Positions 8,134-17,202 of a stretch of 64,000 bases of DNA are shown one piece after another (within the stretch, counting starts at the first letter, position 1; every line of letters begins with the position of its first letter). The notes below the pieces were generated by a model. The model saw only the letters and a program-made list of their open reading frames with translations, was not told the origin of the DNA and ran no database searches. Source of the DNA: Pseudomonas sp. MWU13-2105 (GTDB taxonomy: Bacteria > Pseudomonadota > Gammaproteobacteria > Pseudomonadales > Pseudomonadaceae); the NCBI RefSeq assembly GCF_023242315.1, contig NZ_JALLIY010000015.1, positions 124,001 to 188,000 on the forward strand. Direction: 5' to 3'. The translations under genes and the position numbers were made by a program.

Positions 8134-10815
8134 TCAGGCGCCCGCGTCGCTGAACTGGTAATGCAATTCGTTATCCCGTTCACTGATCCGCACCCCCGCC
8201 AGCGCCTTGCCCTCGAGCATGCGCGTGAGGAATTCGCGGCTCATGTCCGGCAGCAGGCTGTTGGTCAGGATGGTGTCGATCATCCGGCCGCCGCTTTCGG
8301 TCTCGGTGCAGCGCGAAACGATCAGGTCGACTACCGCGTCGTCGAAATCGAAGGCCACTTTGTGGGTGCTTTCCACGCGCTTCTTGATCCGCCCCAGCTG
8401 CAGGCGGGTGATCGCCTTGAGCATGGTGTCGCTCAGCGGGTAGTACGGAATGGTCACCAATCGCCCCAGCAACGCCGGCGGGAAAATCTCCAGCAACGGC
8501 TGGCGCAGGGCCTTGGCGATCTCCTCCGGGTCCGGCACGTTGTCGGCGTCCTTGCACAGGTGCGAGATCAGTTCAGTGCCGGCATTGGTGGTCAGCAGGA
8601 TCAGGGTGTTCTTGAAGTCGATCACCCGGCCTTCGCCGTCCTCCATCACGCCTTTGTCGAAGACCTGGAAGAAAATTTCGTGCACGTCCGGGTGGGCTTT
8701 TTCCACCTCATCCAGCAACACCACGCTGTAAGGCTTGCGCCGCACCGCTTCAGTCAGCACGCCACCTTCACCGTAACCGACGTAGCCGGGCGGGGCACCC
8801 TTGAGGGTGGAGACGGTATGGGCTTCCTGGAACTCGCTCATATTGATGGTGATGACGTTCTGTTCGCCGCCGTACATGGCTTCCGCCAGGGCCAGGGCGG
8901 TTTCGGTCTTGCCCACGCCCGAGGTGCCGGCAAGCATGAACACGCCGATCGGCTTGCTCGGGTTGTCGAGGCCGGCGCGGGAGGTCTGGATGCGCTTGGC
9001 GATCATCCGCAGGGCATGGTCCTGGCCGATGATGCGCTTCTGCAGGTGCTGGTCGAGGTTGAGCACGGTCTCCAGTTCGTTGCGGGCCATGCGGCCCACC
9101 GGAATGCCGGTCCAGTCGGCGACCACCGAGGCCACCGCCTGGTAGTCCACGGTCGGCAGGATCAAGGGGCTTTCACCTTGCAGGGCGCTGAGGCGCTGTT
9201 GCAGGTCGACCAGTTTTTCCCGCAGGGCATGGCTTTGTTCGGTGCTGATCTCGCTGTCGACCACGCCGGCGCTTTCACGCAGTTCGGCGCGGGTGGCGAG
9301 CAGTTCGTCGACCAGGGCCTTTTCGTCGGCCCAGCGCACTTCCAGCTTGGCCAGGCGCTCGCGCTCGGCGCCCAGCAGGTTCTCGCTGTTGCTGCGGCGC
9401 ACGGCGGTATCGACGCCGATGGCATGCTCGCGGGCAATGATCTGCAACTCGGTTTCCAGTGCTTCGATACGCCGACGGCTGTCGTCGACTTCGGCGGGGA
9501 CCGCATGCAGGCTGATGGCAACCCGGGCGCAGGCAGTGTCCAGCAGGCTGACGGACTTGTCCGGCAACTGGCGCGCCGGGATATAGCGATGCGACAGCTT
9601 CACCGAAGCTTCCAGCGCTTCATCGAGGATCTGCACCTGGTGGTGTTTTTCCATGGTCGAGGCGACGCCGCGCATCATCAGCAGGGCCTTGTCTTCCGAC
9701 GGCTCGGCGACCTGTACCACCTGGAAACGGCGGGTCAGGGCCGGGTCTTTCTCGATGTGCTTCTTGTACTCGGCCCAGGTGGTCGCGGCCACGGTGCGCA
9801 AGGTGCCGCGCGCCAGCGCCGGTTTCAGCAGGTTGGCCGCGTCCCCGGTACCGGCGGCGCCACCGGCACCGACCAGGGTGTGGGCTTCGTCGATAAACAG
9901 GATGATCGGCTTGGGCGAGGCCTGGACGTCTTCGATGACCTGGCGCAGGCGCTGCTCGAACTCGCCCTTCATGCTTGCGCCGGCTTGCAGCAGGCCGACG
10001 TCGAGACTGCGCAGTTCCACATCTTTCAATGCAGGCGGCACGTCACCGGCAACGATGCGCAGGGCGAAGCCTTCGACCACGGCGGTCTTGCCGACGCCGG
10101 CCTCGCCAGTAAGGATCGGGTTGTTCTGACGGCGGCGCATCAGGATATCCACCAGTTGGCGGATCTCTTCATCGCGACCGACGATAGGGTCGAGCTTGCC
10201 GCTGCGGGCCTGTTCGGTCAGGTCCACGGTGAAACGCTTGAGCGCTTCCTGCTTGCCCATGGCGCTGGGGGCCATGGCGCCGCTGGCTTCGCCCGGCACC
10301 GCTCCGGCCGTGAAGCCGTCGCTGGCACCGAGGTTATTTTCCGGTGAGTCGCCGACGTATTCGTCGAAGCGATCGCTCAGGGCCTCGACCTTGATCTTGT
10401 CGAATTCCGACGACAGCGCCAGCAGGGCATGGCGCAGGCTCGGGGTCTTGAGGATGCCGAGTATCAGGTAGCCGGTGCGTACCTGGCTTTCGCCGAACAT
10501 CAGGCTGCCGTAGACCCAGCCGCGTTCCACGGCTTCTTCGACGTGGGACGACAGGTCGGTGATCGAGGTCGAGCCGCGCGGCAGGCGGTCCAGCGCATCG
10601 GTCAGGTCGCGGGCCAGGCGCGCCGGTTCGAGATTGAACTGGCGGATCAGGCGGTGCAGGTCGGAGTCCTGCAGTTGCAGCAACTGGTGCAGCCAGTGGC
10701 TCAGTTCCACATAGGGGTTGCCCCGCAGCTTGCAGAACACCGTGGCGGCTTCGATGGCCTTGTAGGCGACGCTGTTGAGTTTGCCGAATAACGCGGCGCG
10801 GCTGATTTCACCCAT
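8134..10815 (-). CDS. clpV1: ClpV/TssH AAA+ ATPase, sheath disassembly
   Basis: An 893-residue Hsp100/ClpB-type ATPase that unfolds contracted TssB/TssC sheath so that its subunits can be reused. The first about 150 residues are the N-domain. The D1 module has Walker A GEAGVGKTAVVEG and Walker B ILFIDEAHTLVGAG, followed by a middle coiled coil (about 420-540). The D2 module has GTSGVGKTETALALAE and VVLLDEVEKAHPDV. Both ATPase sites look intact. The start overlaps the tssG stop by 8 bp, giving tight coupling in the operon. Confidence 0.97.
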   Translation of the reverse strand: MGEISRAALFGKLNSVAYKAIEAATVFCKLRGNPYVELSHWLHQLLQLQDSDLHRLIRQFNLEPARLARDLTDALDRLPRGSTSITDLSSHVEEAVERGWVYGSLMFGESQVRTGYLILGILKTPSLRHALLALSSEFDKIKVEALSDRFDEYVGDSPENNLGASDGFTAGAVPGEASGAMAPSAMGKQEALKRFTVDLTEQARSGKLDPIVGRDEEIRQLVDILMRRRQNNPILTGEAGVGKTAVVEGFALRIVAGDVPPALKDVELRSLDVGLLQAGASMKGEFEQRLRQVIEDVQASPKPIILFIDEAHTLVGAGGAAGTGDAANLLKPALARGTLRTVAATTWAEYKKHIEKDPALTRRFQVVQVAEPSEDKALLMMRGVASTMEKHHQVQILDEALEASVKLSHRYIPARQLPDKSVSLLDTACARVAISLHAVPAEVDDSRRRIEALETELQIIAREHAIGVDTAVRRSNSENLLGAERERLAKLEVRWADEKALVDELLATRAELRESAGVVDSEISTEQSHALREKLVDLQQRLSALQGESPLILPTVDYQAVASVVADWTGIPVGRMARNELETVLNLDQHLQKRIIGQDHALRMIAKRIQTSRAGLDNPSKPIGVFMLAGTSGVGKTETALALAEAMYGGEQNVITINMSEFQEAHTVSTLKGAPPGYVGYGEGGVLTEAVRRKPYSVVLLDEVEKAHPDVHEIFFQVFDKGVMEDGEGRVIDFKNTLILLTTNAGTELISHLCKDADNVPDPEEIAKALRQPLLEIFPPALLGRLVTIPYYPLSDTMLKAITRLQLGRIKKRVESTHKVAFDFDDAVVDLIVSRCTETESGGRMIDTILTNSLLPDMSREFLTRMLEGKALAGVRISERDNELHYQFSDAGA

Positions 10816-11860
10816 GGTCCGGGCTCCTTGAATGGTGGGCCGAGGTGGCCTGATCGGCGTAATGCCGGGCCAGGATCAGGTCCTTGGCATCTTCTTGGGG
10901 TTGGCCGAGCCAGGTATTGAAACCCAGGCGGAACTGGCCGTTGAGTTGCAGCTTGGGCACTTGCGGCTGTTCCAGGACCAGGTTCAGGTCCCAGTCCAGC
11001 TCGTGCCCCAGGTATTCGGCGACCCAGGCCACCAGGTGGCGGAAGGGTTCACCGTCGGGCAGCAGGCCCATGTAGTCGGCCAGCTTGAGCGGGCCGACGC
11101 GGATGCGGAATTTGTGCTGGCGGTCCCAGACATGCCGGCCCAGGCAGAAGTCGATGCCCAGCTGGTGCGCGCTGACGCCGACGCGGCTGCGCTCGGGCAG
11201 GTACAGCCATTGGCCGACGTATTCCTCGATCTGCACCGGTAGCCCGAAATACTCTTGCAGGATGGCGCGCAGGCCATCCGGGTAGCGGGTCTGGGCGGCG
11301 AGATGGCCGCTGAAGTGCAGCTTGGCGGTGTCCGGGATCAGCCCCTGTTTCAGCAGGCTGGGCATGCCCCGGCCACTCAGGGCGGCCAGGCGCGCGGACC
11401 AGTAGTCGTCGTCCGGGCGGTCATGGCTGACGGTCGGCCGTGCTTCGGCCCAGGCCCGGTAGAACAGGCTCAGCAGGCGATGGTGGAAGATATCGAGGAA
11501 ACGCTTGCTGGTGCTGTCGGCATTGTTGCGCTGGCGTTCGCGCATGTACTCGGTCAGGTGCAACGGCAACGGGCCGTTGGGCCCGCCGAGGCCGAAGAAG
11601 AACTGTTCGAGCCGCGCCGGGGTGGTGTCGCTGGCCGGTGTCATGGACGCCAGGGTGGCCGGGGCGAAGGCGCAATCGAGCTGCTGGCCGAGGCGCAACG
11701 GGTCGTCGGCCAGGCGCTGGGAGTGGCCGAAGCGCGGCAACTGCGGCGATTCGCACTCGATACGCCGCAATGCCTGGAAGAAATCGTATTCCCAGGGTTC
11801 GGCCTGCATCGCCGTGAGCGTGCTCACAGGGTCGGACGGCGTCCGGGCTTGGCTTTCCAT
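10808..11860 (-). CDS. tssG: T6SS baseplate subunit TssG
   Basis: A 350-residue TssG/VasB family protein (ImpH), part of the baseplate wedge with TssF, TssE and TssK. The recognisable N-terminal motif is EPWEYDFFQALRRIEC, followed by PRFGHS and later FFGLGGPNGPLP and LTEYMRER, all characteristic of this family. The annotated start overlaps tssF by 37 bp. An internal ATG at 11809, just before AEPWEYDFFQALRRI, is an alternative that would remove the overlap. The downstream overlap with clpV is 8 bp. Confidence 0.95.
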   Translation of the reverse strand: MESQARTPSDPVSTLTAMQAEPWEYDFFQALRRIECESPQLPRFGHSQRLADDPLRLGQQLDCAFAPATLASMTPASDTTPARLEQFFFGLGGPNGPLPLHLTEYMRERQRNNADSTSKRFLDIFHHRLLSLFYRAWAEARPTVSHDRPDDDYWSARLAALSGRGMPSLLKQGLIPDTAKLHFSGHLAAQTRYPDGLRAILQEYFGLPVQIEEYVGQWLYLPERSRVGVSAHQLGIDFCLGRHVWDRQHKFRIRVGPLKLADYMGLLPDGEPFRHLVAWVAEYLGHELDWDLNLVLEQPQVPKLQLNGQFRLGFNTWLGQPQEDAKDLILARHYADQATSAHHSRSPDHG

Positions 11861-13683
11861 CGCATGATCTCGCCGCGTTCGGTGGTACGGATCACCGTCT
11901 CGGTAAAACTGTTGATCGACACGTAGCGTGCCAGGAAGCGTTCGAACACCGCGCCGAGGAGGAACACCCCGGTGCCGCGAAACGCGTTTTCATCGAATTC
12001 CAGGGTGATCTCCAGGCCCCGGCCGAAGACGATCGGCCCGGGCATCGGCAGGCGCCGGGTGCAGGGCTTGCTGCTGACTTCGCGCAGGCCCTCGATCTGC
12101 AATTGCAGGGCGGCGTCGTTGCTCTCGCCATACAGGCGCAGCAGTTCGCGCAGGGCGGCGGCACCCTGGCCGGCTTCGCTCAATGACAGGTAGTTCAGCG
12201 ACAGCTGGCTGATCAGGCGCCAGGCCTGGTTGTCATGGGCATGGCTGGCCTTTGGGCGACTGGGCCCGGCCAGGCAGCGGATCGCCGAGACCGGCGCGCT
12301 GTCGGCCAGGGTGAAGTCGCTCTTGCCGCCGCCGACGTTCATGAACAGCGGCAGGTCGCGGTTGGTGCACAGGGCGCTGACGCCCAGCTGGCGCAGGTCG
12401 TGGCCGTAGGGCGCCTGGCGATTGTCCACCAGGCTGATGAAGGTTTCACTGCCGACGTAGGTCGAGCGGGTGCCTTTGCGCCGTTGTTCGCTGGACAGCA
12501 CCCGCGGTTCGCGGCGCAGGGTGTAGTAGGCCTGGTCACGACCATAGCGGGACGGATCGCGCACGGCATAGAACGGCAGGAACGGTTGGTCGGCCCCGGT
12601 GCCGTGGCCGGTAACGGCGGTCAGCGAGTGGATCTCGAAGTCCATGGGCCGGGTGCGGTCGGCGATCACATGGTGTTCGTTGACCCGCTCGGACAGATGG
12701 ATACGGTCCACCCGGCGCGGGAACAGGTTGATCGCCGGGGTGCAGAAGGGGACGAATTGTGCGGCGCCGACGCTGCTTTCCAGGCTCGGGTCGAAGCGCT
12801 CGAAGAGCACGATCAGCTCCAGCTCCTGGCCGGCGCAGCGTTTGACCGCGCGGCCCAGTTCGGCGAACTCGACGAACAGGTAGCGCTGGGGCAGGGCGAA
12901 GTATTCCTGCAGTAGCCGATAGCCCTGGAATGCCTGGGCCACCACCGGCATCGCCGCTTCGCGGTCGTCGAAGCCGCAGGCGCGCAGGGCGTCGGCGGGC
13001 AGGCGTTCGACCCAGTCGCCGCCCGGGGCACGGGCGAACACCGCGCAGGCATTGCCCAGCAGTTGCTCGTAGAGGCGAAACGGTTGCTCGTCTGCACCAT
13101 TGAGGTATAGCGGCAAGCTGTCCAGGTCGAGCTGATTGAACGGCAGCTCGGCGCCGGTACGCAGGGTCAGGCGCAGGCCGGCCTTGGCTTTCGGCTCGCT
13201 GGCGGCCAGGCGCCCGAGCACTGCCGATGGATTGCCGAAATACTCGGCCTGGCTGACCTGCAACGGCCACAGCGTCACCGCATGGGCCGTGCGGTATTCG
13301 CAGGAAGTCTGGGTGTCCTTGCCCAGGGTGGCGCGCAATACGCTGTCGCGGGGCAGGGTGAAACCGCCGGCCAGGGAGCCTTCGTCGGGGTCGGTCTGCA
13401 ATTGCACCACGGTCATCGACGGTGTCGGTGCCAGGTAATGCGGGTAGGCGATTTCCAGCAGGTTGTGGGTGAAGGTCGGATACTCGGCGTTGAGCTTGAG
13501 CTGGACCCGCGCGGTGAGGTAGGCGAAGCCTTCCAGCAGGCGCTCGACGTAGGGGTCGGCGCAGTCGAGCCCGGACAGCGTCAGGCGTCCGGCGATCTTC
13601 GGGTACTCCTTGGCGAACTCGGCGGCGCTTTCGCGCACGTGTTGCAGTTCCTGGTTGTACAGGTCGAGCAGGCGCGGGTTCAT
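11824..13683 (-). CDS. tssF: T6SS baseplate subunit TssF
   Basis: A 619-residue TssF/VasA (ImpG) protein, the largest wedge component of the T6SS baseplate. It begins MNPRLLDLYNQELQHVRESA and continues with EFAKEYPKIAGRL and DPYVERLLEGFAYL, diagnostic of this family. The middle shows FCTPAINLFPRRVDRIHLSE and the C-terminal part VFLLGAVFERFLARYVSINSF, also conserved. It overlaps tssE by 4 bp upstream and tssG downstream. No anomalies are seen in length or composition. Confidence 0.97.
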   Translation of the reverse strand: MNPRLLDLYNQELQHVRESAAEFAKEYPKIAGRLTLSGLDCADPYVERLLEGFAYLTARVQLKLNAEYPTFTHNLLEIAYPHYLAPTPSMTVVQLQTDPDEGSLAGGFTLPRDSVLRATLGKDTQTSCEYRTAHAVTLWPLQVSQAEYFGNPSAVLGRLAASEPKAKAGLRLTLRTGAELPFNQLDLDSLPLYLNGADEQPFRLYEQLLGNACAVFARAPGGDWVERLPADALRACGFDDREAAMPVVAQAFQGYRLLQEYFALPQRYLFVEFAELGRAVKRCAGQELELIVLFERFDPSLESSVGAAQFVPFCTPAINLFPRRVDRIHLSERVNEHHVIADRTRPMDFEIHSLTAVTGHGTGADQPFLPFYAVRDPSRYGRDQAYYTLRREPRVLSSEQRRKGTRSTYVGSETFISLVDNRQAPYGHDLRQLGVSALCTNRDLPLFMNVGGGKSDFTLADSAPVSAIRCLAGPSRPKASHAHDNQAWRLISQLSLNYLSLSEAGQGAAALRELLRLYGESNDAALQLQIEGLREVSSKPCTRRLPMPGPIVFGRGLEITLEFDENAFRGTGVFLLGAVFERFLARYVSINSFTETVIRTTERGEIMRWKAKPGRRPTL

Positions 13684-14204
13684 GAACGTCTCCGTTGCTC
13701 GGCGGGCACCACCCGGACATGGCCGGATTCCAGGTCGAGGTCGGTGCGCAGCAGCAGCGGTAATGAGGCCGGCAATGCCCAGAGATCGCCTTCGATCTCG
13801 AAGCTCAGGGCGTTGTGGTTCATCTCGCCGTGGGCGACCTGGGCGCGGACCCGCAGCGTATGGCTGAGGATGCGCGGCTCGAAGGTGCTGATGGCGGTGT
13901 GGATCAGGCCTTCGAGTGCGACCACATCGATGCTCGACGCGCTGTTGCCCGCCAGCGCCGGCAGGCCGTAGTTGATCACCGAAGTGCCGGCCGGGGTGTG
14001 CAGGGTGGCGTCGGCATCGAGCAGGCTGGTGCTGTTGAGCAGCCAGGTCAGGTCACGCAGCACCGACGCCTTGAGTTGGCTCAGGGATAGCACGCGCTTG
14101 TCGCTGCCCTCCTGGAGATTGCCCGGCTCGTCGTCGGTCAGCCGGTCGAGCAGCGACGGTTGCAGGCGTTCGCGCAGGGTGAGGTCGCTCGACACGGTGC
14201 TCAT
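13680..14204 (-). CDS. tssE: T6SS baseplate subunit TssE (gp25-like)
   Basis: A 174-residue TssE protein, homologous to phage T4 gp25, which starts sheath polymerisation at the baseplate. LRERLQPSLLDRLTDDEP at the N-terminus and the C-terminal gp25-like domain with the EPRI motif (STFEPRILSHTLRVR) are seen. In HSI-1 clusters tagJ usually lies between hcp and tssE. Here hcp is directly upstream, separated by 146 bp without any coding remnant. Confidence 0.94.
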   Translation of the reverse strand: MSTVSSDLTLRERLQPSLLDRLTDDEPGNLQEGSDKRVLSLSQLKASVLRDLTWLLNSTSLLDADATLHTPAGTSVINYGLPALAGNSASSIDVVALEGLIHTAISTFEPRILSHTLRVRAQVAHGEMNHNALSFEIEGDLWALPASLPLLLRTDLDLESGHVRVVPAEQRRRS

Positions 14205-14350
14205 CGCGCGACGTCACAGGGGCTGGACACTGCGCGGCGGCGGCGCCACTGAACGGGAAACGAAGGCTTGGCCATGCTCGGACACCGGGAATGAATCGAA
14301 TTCGGGGTAACGCCAGATGCCCCCGACGCCGAGCGCCGGGGGCAGGTGGA
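14205..14350 (-). other. hcp-tssE intergenic gap without tagJ, with GC-rich hairpin
   Basis: A 146-bp gap at the point where HSI-1 clusters carry tagJ. I see no remnant of that gene. At 14318-14325 and 14337-14344 the arms TGCCCCCG and CGGGGGCA form a perfect 8-bp stem with an 11-nt loop, starting 6 nt after the hcp stop codon. No T-run follows on the minus strand. It therefore looks more like a transcript-stabilising or partially terminating hairpin than a full intrinsic terminator. Confidence 0.6.
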
Positions 14351-14839
14351 TCAGCGCTTGGTGTTCGAGCGGATGTTCCAGCCGAACTTGACCGGACCGC
14401 CTTGCTTGGAACCGTCGGCTTTCTGCTCCTGATACTCGACCATGACCTGGGCGAAGTTCAGGGTGACGTTTTCGGTCAGGCGATCATCGCTGCCCGAACC
14501 GCCGGTGCTCAGGGAAGTGACCAGCACTTCTTCCAGGTCGATCTTCATGTACTCGACCTGGCTTTCGCCACCGGCCTTGCGCACCACCAGGGTGACCTTG
14601 TCGATGTGCTTGCCGCTGGCGCAATGCATCATCAGGTTCGGCGAGGCCTTGTCGACGTACTTGGTCAGCGACAGGTCCTGGATATTGACCTTGCCGGCGC
14701 CGCCGCCACCGCCCATGTGCATGTTGCCGGACTGGGACATGCCCCAGCTCCAGTTGAGGACATCGATTTCCTCTTTGTGCGCCTTGTCCTGGGACTCGCC
14801 CTTGATGTCGCCGATCTTGATGAAGATATCAACAGCCAT
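14351..14839 (-). CDS. hcp1: Hcp tube protein (TssD)
   Basis: A 162-residue Hcp, the hexameric ring protein that stacks into the inner T6SS tube and is secreted. The start MAVDIFIKIGDIKGESQD and the motif HKEEIDVLNWSWGMSQSG are typical of Hcp1 proteins of the HSI-1 type. The C-terminus NVTLNFAQVMVEYQEQKADG is also conserved. It has no signal peptide, as expected. The gene is separated from tssC by 257 bp carrying a long inverted repeat and from tssE by a gap with a hairpin. Independent dosage of this abundant protein is therefore plausible. Confidence 0.97.
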   Translation of the reverse strand: MAVDIFIKIGDIKGESQDKAHKEEIDVLNWSWGMSQSGNMHMGGGGGAGKVNIQDLSLTKYVDKASPNLMMHCASGKHIDKVTLVVRKAGGESQVEYMKIDLEEVLVTSLSTGGSGSDDRLTENVTLNFAQVMVEYQEQKADGSKQGGPVKFGWNIRSNTKR

Positions 14840-14932
14840 GTTTTCTCCAGTGTGGTCTTCACCACGATGTTGTTAGCCAGGACCCGCCTCGGTTGGCGGC
14901 GGGTTCGCTGTTGTGACGGATGGCGCGGTCCT

Positions 14933-15067
14933 TTGTAGGAGCCGAGCTTGCTCGCGATCGGCCGCGAAGCGGTCGTAAATCCTGAGTCCCCGGTCTTTCA
15001 GGAAGACCGTGTCCGCTGGTTTTGCGAGTGCTGCGCACTCGATCGCGAGCAAGCTCGGCTCCTACAA
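14933..15067. repeat. REP-type inverted repeat between tssC and hcp
   Basis: Two perfectly complementary 28-nt arms lie at 14933-14960 and 15040-15067. The outer core is TTGTAGGAGCCGAGC and the inner part is CTTGCTCGCGATCG. About 79 nt separate the arms and include further short palindromes (GAGTGCTGCGCACTC). The outer core is the same as the repeat at 60172-60201. This REP-like element lies inside the T6SS operon, where transcription from tssC into hcp must cross it. Confidence 0.85.
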
Positions 15068-15096
15068 GGAATGGCGTTGCCCGCCAGGGTTGGGGG

Positions 15097-16590
15097 TTAC
15101 GCCCCTTTCGCCGACGGCAGTTTCGAGACCAGGCGCAACGACACCGTCAGGCCTTCGAGCTGGTAGTGCGGACGCAGGAAGAACTTGGAGGTGTAGTAAC
15201 CCGGGTTGCCCTCGACGTCCTCGACCACCACTTCTGCCGCCGCCAGTGGGTGCTGGGCCTTGGTGGTTTCGGTGGAATGGGCCGGATCGCCGTCGACGTA
15301 GTTGAGGATCCAGTCCTGCAACCAGCGCTGCATCTCGTCCTTCTCTTTGAACGAGCCGATCTTGTCGCGCACGATGCACTTGAGGTAATGGGCAAAGCGG
15401 CAGGTGGCGAACAGGTATGGCAGGCGCGCGGCCAGGTTGGCGTTGGCGGTGGCGTCCGGGTCGTCGTATTCGGCCGGTTTCTGCAGCGACTGGGCGCCGA
15501 TGAATGCGGCGAAGTCGGTGTTCTTCTTGTGCAGCAGCGGCATGAAGCCGTTCTTCGCCAGCTCGGCTTCGCGCCGGTCGGAAATCGCGATTTCGGTCGG
15601 GCACTTCATGTCCACGCCGCCGTCATCGGTGGGGAAGGTGTGGGCCGGCAGGTTCTGCACTTCGCCGCCGGATTCGACGCCGCGAATCCGCGAGCACCAG
15701 CCGTAGTGCTTGAACGAACGGTTGATGTTCGCCGCCATGGCATAGGCCGCATTGGCCCAGGTGTACTTGGCGCTGTCAGCGCCGTCGGTGTCTTCTTCGA
15801 AGGCGAAGGCTTCCACCGGGTCGGTCTTGGCGCCATAGGGCAGGCGCGCCAGGAAGCGCGGCATGGTCAGGCCGATGTAGCGCGAGTCTTCCGATTCACG
15901 TAGCGAGCGCCAGCCGGCGTATTCCGGGGTGGTGAAGATCTTGGTCAGGTCGCGCGGATTCGACAGCTCCTGCCACGAGCCCATGCCCATCACGGTCGGC
16001 GAGGCGGCGGCAATGAACGGCGCGTGCATCGCCGCGCAGACCTTGGACAGCTCGCCGAGCAGCTCGACATCCGGCGGAGACTGGTCGAAGTAGTAGTCGC
16101 CCACCAGGCAGCCGTAGGGCTCGCCGCCGAACTGACCGTATTCCTCTTCGTACATCTTCTTGAAGATCGGGCTCTGGTCCCAGGCCGTGCCCTTGAATTT
16201 CTTCAGGGTCTTGTGCAGTTCCGGCTTGGCGATGTTCAGCACGCGGATCTTCAGTTGCTCGTCGCTTTCGGTGTTGTTGACCAGGTAGTGCAGACCGCGC
16301 CAGGCGCTTTCCAGCTGCTGGAACTCAGGGTGATGGATCACCTGGTTGACCTGTGCGGTGAGCTTGGCGTCGATGGCGGCGATGATCGATTCGATGGACT
16401 TGATGGCGTCGTTGGACACCAGGTCGGTCTGCGCCAGGGCCTGCTCGGCCAGGGTGCGCACGGCGCCCTCGACGGCTTCGCGGGCACGCTCGGTCTTGGG
16501 TTTGAATTCCTGCATCAGCAGGTTGGCGAATTCGCTGGGCTCGGTGGTGGTGCCGGGCAACGCCTGATTGTCTTGCTGCAACTGGGTCAT
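15097..16590 (-). CDS. tssC: T6SS sheath large subunit TssC (VipB)
   Basis: A 497-residue TssC/VipB/ImpD protein that co-polymerises with TssB into the contractile sheath. Diagnostic stretches are HPEFQQLESAWRGLHYLV near residue 87, YGCLVGDYYFDQSPPDVELL in the middle, and the C-terminal FFLRPHYQLEGLTVSLRLVS. The length is normal. The gene starts 15 bp after tssB. It is followed by a 257-bp gap with a REP-type repeat before hcp. Confidence 0.97.
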   Translation of the reverse strand: MTQLQQDNQALPGTTTEPSEFANLLMQEFKPKTERAREAVEGAVRTLAEQALAQTDLVSNDAIKSIESIIAAIDAKLTAQVNQVIHHPEFQQLESAWRGLHYLVNNTESDEQLKIRVLNIAKPELHKTLKKFKGTAWDQSPIFKKMYEEEYGQFGGEPYGCLVGDYYFDQSPPDVELLGELSKVCAAMHAPFIAAASPTVMGMGSWQELSNPRDLTKIFTTPEYAGWRSLRESEDSRYIGLTMPRFLARLPYGAKTDPVEAFAFEEDTDGADSAKYTWANAAYAMAANINRSFKHYGWCSRIRGVESGGEVQNLPAHTFPTDDGGVDMKCPTEIAISDRREAELAKNGFMPLLHKKNTDFAAFIGAQSLQKPAEYDDPDATANANLAARLPYLFATCRFAHYLKCIVRDKIGSFKEKDEMQRWLQDWILNYVDGDPAHSTETTKAQHPLAAAEVVVEDVEGNPGYYTSKFFLRPHYQLEGLTVSLRLVSKLPSAKGA

Positions 16591-16605
16591 GATCGTTCGT
16601 CCTGA

Positions 16606-17121
16606 TTAAGCGCTGGGCTCGGAGTCCTGGGGCTTTGGCGCACTCGCCAGGGCCTGGAGCAACGCCGGATCCTTGATGGCCTTCATGATGATTTCTTCGG
16701 CGCCGGTCTTGCCGTCCATGTAGGTCAGCAGGTTGGCCAGCTGGGTACGGGCTTCGAGCAGCTTGTTCAGGGCGTCGACCTTGCGCGCGACGTTGGCCGG
16801 GCTGAAGTCCTCGAGGCTCTCGAAGGTGATGTCCAGGCTCAGGTTGCCTTCGCCGGTCAGCTCGTTCGGCACGTGGAACGCCACCCGTGGCTGCATGGCC
16901 TTGAGGCGCGAGTCGAAGTTGTCGACGTCGATTTCCAGGAACTTGCGGTCGGCGACCGCCGGCAGGGGCTCGGCGGGCTTGCCGGCGAGGTCGGCCATCA
17001 CGCCCATGACGAAGGGCAACTGGACCTTTTTCTCGGCGCCGTAGAGCTCTACGTCGTACTCGATCTGGACCCGTGGCGCGCGGTTGCGCGCAATGAATTT
17101 CTGAGAGCTGGTGTTCGCCAC
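16606..17121 (-). CDS. tssB: T6SS sheath small subunit TssB (VipA)
   Basis: A 171-residue TssB/VipA/ImpC protein. It begins MANTSSQKFIARNRAPRVQI and has the family signatures YDVELYGAEKKVQLPFVMGV and FHVPNELTGEGNLSLDI. It assembles with TssC into the sheath. Because tagJ is missing, the TssB contact that TagJ uses in HSI-1 systems has no partner encoded here. The gene is 81 bp downstream of tssA. Confidence 0.96.
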   Translation of the reverse strand: MANTSSQKFIARNRAPRVQIEYDVELYGAEKKVQLPFVMGVMADLAGKPAEPLPAVADRKFLEIDVDNFDSRLKAMQPRVAFHVPNELTGEGNLSLDITFESLEDFSPANVARKVDALNKLLEARTQLANLLTYMDGKTGAEEIIMKAIKDPALLQALASAPKPQDSEPSA

Positions 17122-17202
17122 GTTGGTGCTCCTGGTCGCTCAAGCGACGGTGTTGGCGTTATCGGTGGTTGCCGTTAACTAAGCGGCGCGGTCCCGGCGG
17201 GC

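Noticed and set aside
8086..10347. 753-codon plus-strand frame opposite clpV
   Set aside because: Shadow of clpV, whose AAA+ motifs on the minus strand are unmistakable.
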